Positions 61,045-64,000 of a stretch of DNA of 64,000 bases are shown here, one piece after another; within the stretch, counting starts at the first letter, position 1; each line of letters begins with the position of its first letter. Source of the DNA: Rhabdophis nuchalis. Lineage: Eukaryota; Chordata; Lepidosauria; Squamata; Natricidae. The position numbers and the translations under genes were made by a program. The stretch spans positions 47,586,605 to 47,650,604 of the forward strand of contig CM077643.1 of assembly GCA_039707465.1 (NCBI GenBank), written 5' to 3'. The notes under the pieces are model-generated. The model ran no database searches. It was not told where the DNA came from and saw nothing but the letters and a program-made list of their open reading frames with translations.

Positions 61045-62028
61045 AACTCCCTGCCCAATGGAAGATCCACTACAACATCTTAGATACAATAATTAACCCT
61101 CCAGCCTTTGTCTGAAGACTTAGACCTAACAAAGGAGAACCAATCACTTAATAGGCAGCTTGATGCACTAGCTGACAGATCATCTAGTCATTCCTCCAGA
61201 TGTCTAGTCTGAACTTTGTCCCAATGCCTGATTTGAATCTGTAATTTTAATCCACTGGCTCTGGCCCTGCCCCCTGGGACAATGCTATCGAGAATATGTG
61301 CATTCCTTCTGTATGACAATCCTCCTAAAGGCTATTAGCACACTTCCACTTAGTGATCTATGTTGGCCACTTCAGGTTTCTCCCATATTTCTTTTCTGAG
61401 GGGAGTTTGCAGCTGTACATTTAGCATCCGGTTTCAGAAAATTTCCCATTCTTCCTGGATGATTTTCTCCTTCAGGGTTTCAAGATATTAATCCCCAGAG
61501 TTCATTTCCTCCTTTAAATCCCTATGCATGTTAGAATAACTGAAACTGCTGATTAGCATTTTGTGCTTCAATATGACTGGCTCATTCAGAGGCCTCATCA
61601 ATATCTTCTGCCCACAAAGTGGTCTATTATAAATTCCCTCCTAAATGGTGTCACTTTTATTTCTTTCTCCTTTTACTTTTTCCTAAATACTTTCAATGAG
61701 ATTTCAATGCTCTCCTGGATTTAGTACAACTATTATTCCTATAATGTGCTTGTAGCCTTCCAATAATGCCTATATCACTGGTCTAGTTAAGATCTCTAGT
61801 TCTCTGTTTATTTTGTGCATTGTTGTGGAAACATTTAAGGTTTTAAATACCACCTACTCATCCTTTTTCAGTGTCTGCTAAAATTCTAGGTTCCCATGGT
61901 GACTTTCCCATGATTGCTGGAATATACATTTCTGGTCTTTGGCCACCTTTATGCTCTTTTAAAGCTTTCCAGAAGAGAGTGAAAAGGCATTTGCCAAATA
62001 TTTCTTCAAAATGGCTTTCTTAAAAAAG
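61045..62028. other. no recognisable feature
   Basis: Apparently unique sequence with no supported ORF. Confidence 0.4.
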
Positions 62029-62037
62029 CTTGACATG

Positions 62038-62267
62038 CAGAAGTGGGCATCACATAATGTAACAACCTGTTCGCCCAGAACCAAAAATGTGAGCACATGC
62101 ATATGCACACTCATTTTTCTTGTGTGCGTGCCTTCCAGGCACGCACACAACATCAAAAACACAATTATATAGGAAGGGATAGTCCCAGGGCAGGTAAGCG
62201 GGCCCAACCTCTGATCGAAATTACCGTTTCGCCCGAACCTGTCCAAACCAGCAGCAGCCCATCTCTG
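62038..62267. mobile_element. hAT MITE, TIR CAGAAGTGGGC
   Basis: It begins CAGAAGTGGGCATCAC and ends CAGCAGCCCATCTCTG. Flanks ttgacatg (62030-62037) and ttgacacg (62268-62275) make a 7/8 TSD. Confidence 0.75.
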
Positions 62268-62279
62268 TTGACACGGTGT

Positions 62280-62900
62280 GTTTGCAAATTGATAAATGGT
62301 TACTATTGGAGGCATGAACCACCATAGAATATTTTTTTAAATTAAAAGGCAAATAAATGAAATTGCTTACTATTGCTTTCTCTAGTTTGCAAGATGGTTT
62401 CTACAAACTCAGTTTATCTTTGTCACTTTGGAAGGGGAGGCAGGTGAGCATTTTTTTTAAAAAAAATCCATTGAACTGCAATAGATGCATTGTTTTCAAA
62501 AGATATGTGAAGCGTATCTAATTTCAGGGATTGCAAATAAAGATGGTGTTAGAAAACTAGTGATTACAGAATTTTCCCATTTATTTTTTGTTTTATTAAA
62601 CAAAAATAGTAACGAATAGACTGCATAGAACAATGGATATGGCTAAAGCTTGTAAATTAATCTCTAGCTTATTAAAAAATGCTGTAGGAACAGCTTAATT
62701 GATTAAAGTTTTATTAGATGGTGGAGATTACCATCTAAGGACACTGCAATGATCATGGTATATAGAAGATGTGATGGAATTGGTTTTGGCTCCACAATAT
62801 ACCAACTTGAACGTACGAAGAGTGTAGGCTAGAGCATGAATCATGAATGAAAAAAAGTAGGTATATTCTCCTAAAATGAACAAAAAATATGCACTATAAA
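62280..62900. other. no recognisable feature
   Basis: AT-rich, apparently unique. Confidence 0.4.
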
Positions 62901-63960
62901 TAAAGTTGGATCATTTTGTACACACATGGAAGTGAAAAAAAAGTTTAATTATGAATGAAAAGTGTGAATTGATATTAAGCGATTATGGGTGCATATTAAA
63001 AAAGGCATTCGGAAGTTAGTGGTAGCTACATGTTTTGAACCAGTAAATACTGATAATGAAAGAAACATAATTATTCTTTTAGTTGACAAAAGTAGGTGGG
63101 AACTGAAACAAGAGTATAGAAAAAGCGACTGAGCAAGGAGACCCAAGATAAATGGTAGAAGTAAAGCATGTGTAAGAACAATAGAATCGTCAGTGAACAC
63201 TTCAACAATGATCAAATGTGGATGTGCATACTTTTTATGCAACAATGCTGTATTGTTAGGTATGTTTATGAATTATTTGCATAGAATATGTTTGCATGAT
63301 GTAGTGAGGACTGTAGATCACAATATTAATGTATCAAACAACTAAGTAAATTGGGGAAAATGGAATGAAAGATTGGCAGTTTTCTATAAACGGCAAAAAA
63401 TAACAGTAAATAGATGAATTTATATACCCAGACAGTAAGTTTATTAAGATGAGTAAAATCAAAACATTTAAGATGTATCAATTTTGATAGATGGATGGGG
63501 GTAATAAATTGTCTATTGTGAGGAATAAAATGTTTACCAAAAGAAGCAAAAATATCTCCATTTCTAGCCACTTTATTATATGGAGGTGAGGTATAAAATA
63601 AGAAACATTAAAGCTCAATACAGCGAGAATGAGTTATTTAAGAAGTGTCTGTGGTTAAAAAAAAACAGGAACAAAAAAATAACAGCTAATGAATTGTTTA
63701 AATAAATTGAGTTAAAAAAGTGGCCTGCACAAAATAATTACGATTGTTTGATCATATAGAGAAAATTAGTAAGAACTAATGCTGAATTATAAAACAAATA
63801 TAGGAAGACAGAATAAGTAAAGAGAAAGAGGAAGACTGAGAAAATGATGGTTGAACCTGATGAAATGCTTCAGAAAAAGGATCTGGCAGGGAACAATATA
63901 TTAAGGATGGCTTGAATGGTGTAAAGGCAGAGAAAGGTACATATAGTGATTACTCTTGGT
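62900..63960 (+). pseudogene. decayed LINE C-terminal region
   Basis: AT-rich. Broken translation includes ATLLYGGE near 63570, matching the TLLYGSETW motif of several non-LTR ORFs, then a basic patch and WLEWCK near 63900, matching the ERWR-like end. Many stops. The clade is undetermined; RTE-like is possible. Confidence 0.42.
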
Positions 63961-64000
63961 GTAAGCAATATTTGTTTTCCTGTTTATTTCTTGCTTTTTT

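Noticed and set aside
1..64000. CRISPR arrays, prokaryotic operons, phage or plasmid features
   Set aside because: Direct repeats found are microsatellites, tandem-expanded MITEs or LTRs; no cas-like or bacterial gene is present and the DNA is clearly vertebrate.

Overview
The window looks like repeat-rich, AT-leaning nuclear DNA of a squamate reptile, most likely a snake. The markers are two full-length tRNA-derived SINEs of the Sauria/Squam type with intact target-site duplications (TSDs), a second tRNA-derived SINE family, many 3'-truncated CR1 LINE copies of the kind common in snake introns, a long (GATA)n array (Bkm-like), and many short hAT and Tc1/mariner MITEs. I find no convincing exon of a host protein-coding gene, no rRNA or functional tRNA gene, and no CRISPR or other prokaryotic feature. 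Nearly every open frame over 60 codons is transposon-derived, a simple-repeat translation or chance.

Layout. 1-16 kb: L2-like and CR1 LINE fragments, two Sauria-type SINEs (2872-3227, 11624-11923), Penelope-like fragments with a hammerhead-type core, and several hAT MITEs. 17-30 kb: a full-length 388-bp hAT MITE, three copies of an L1-like element that has ORF1 followed directly by a short 3' UTR (17894-18781; an opposed pair at 27737-29872), a solo LTR with a 5-bp TSD, and a CR1 copy of a second family. 30-38 kb: mostly featureless, except a 1.25-kb hAT element (34343-35593) with perfect TSDs and a 440-bp internal palindrome. 39-44 kb: the centrepiece, a complete Ty3/Gypsy LTR retrotransposon (39028-44021, minus strand) with identical 298-bp LTRs, 5-bp TSD, tRNA-Ser-like primer site, polypurine tract and an uninterrupted 1448-codon Gag-Pol frame, inserted into a CR1 copy. 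44.6-46.2 kb: three consecutive hAT elements, one expanded into a 60-bp tandem array. 46.8-49.4 kb: an unrecognised short ORF, a tRNA-like SINE, a second solo LTR and a CpG-rich block. 49.4-53 kb: nothing recognisable. 53-64 kb: GATA/GACA microsatellite, more hAT, CR1 and SINE copies, ending in a decayed LINE.

The parts do not form a gene network; they record layered transposition. Nesting gives relative ages: Gypsy into CR1, hAT into SINE, solo LTR into hAT, solo LTR into a Tc1-like element, mariner MITE into a Tc1-like element, L2-like tails into the L1 ORF1-only element. The Gypsy copy is the only element here that looks potentially autonomous, and it appears very young. All calls come from reading the sequence; family names rest on remembered consensus features and were not checked against a database.
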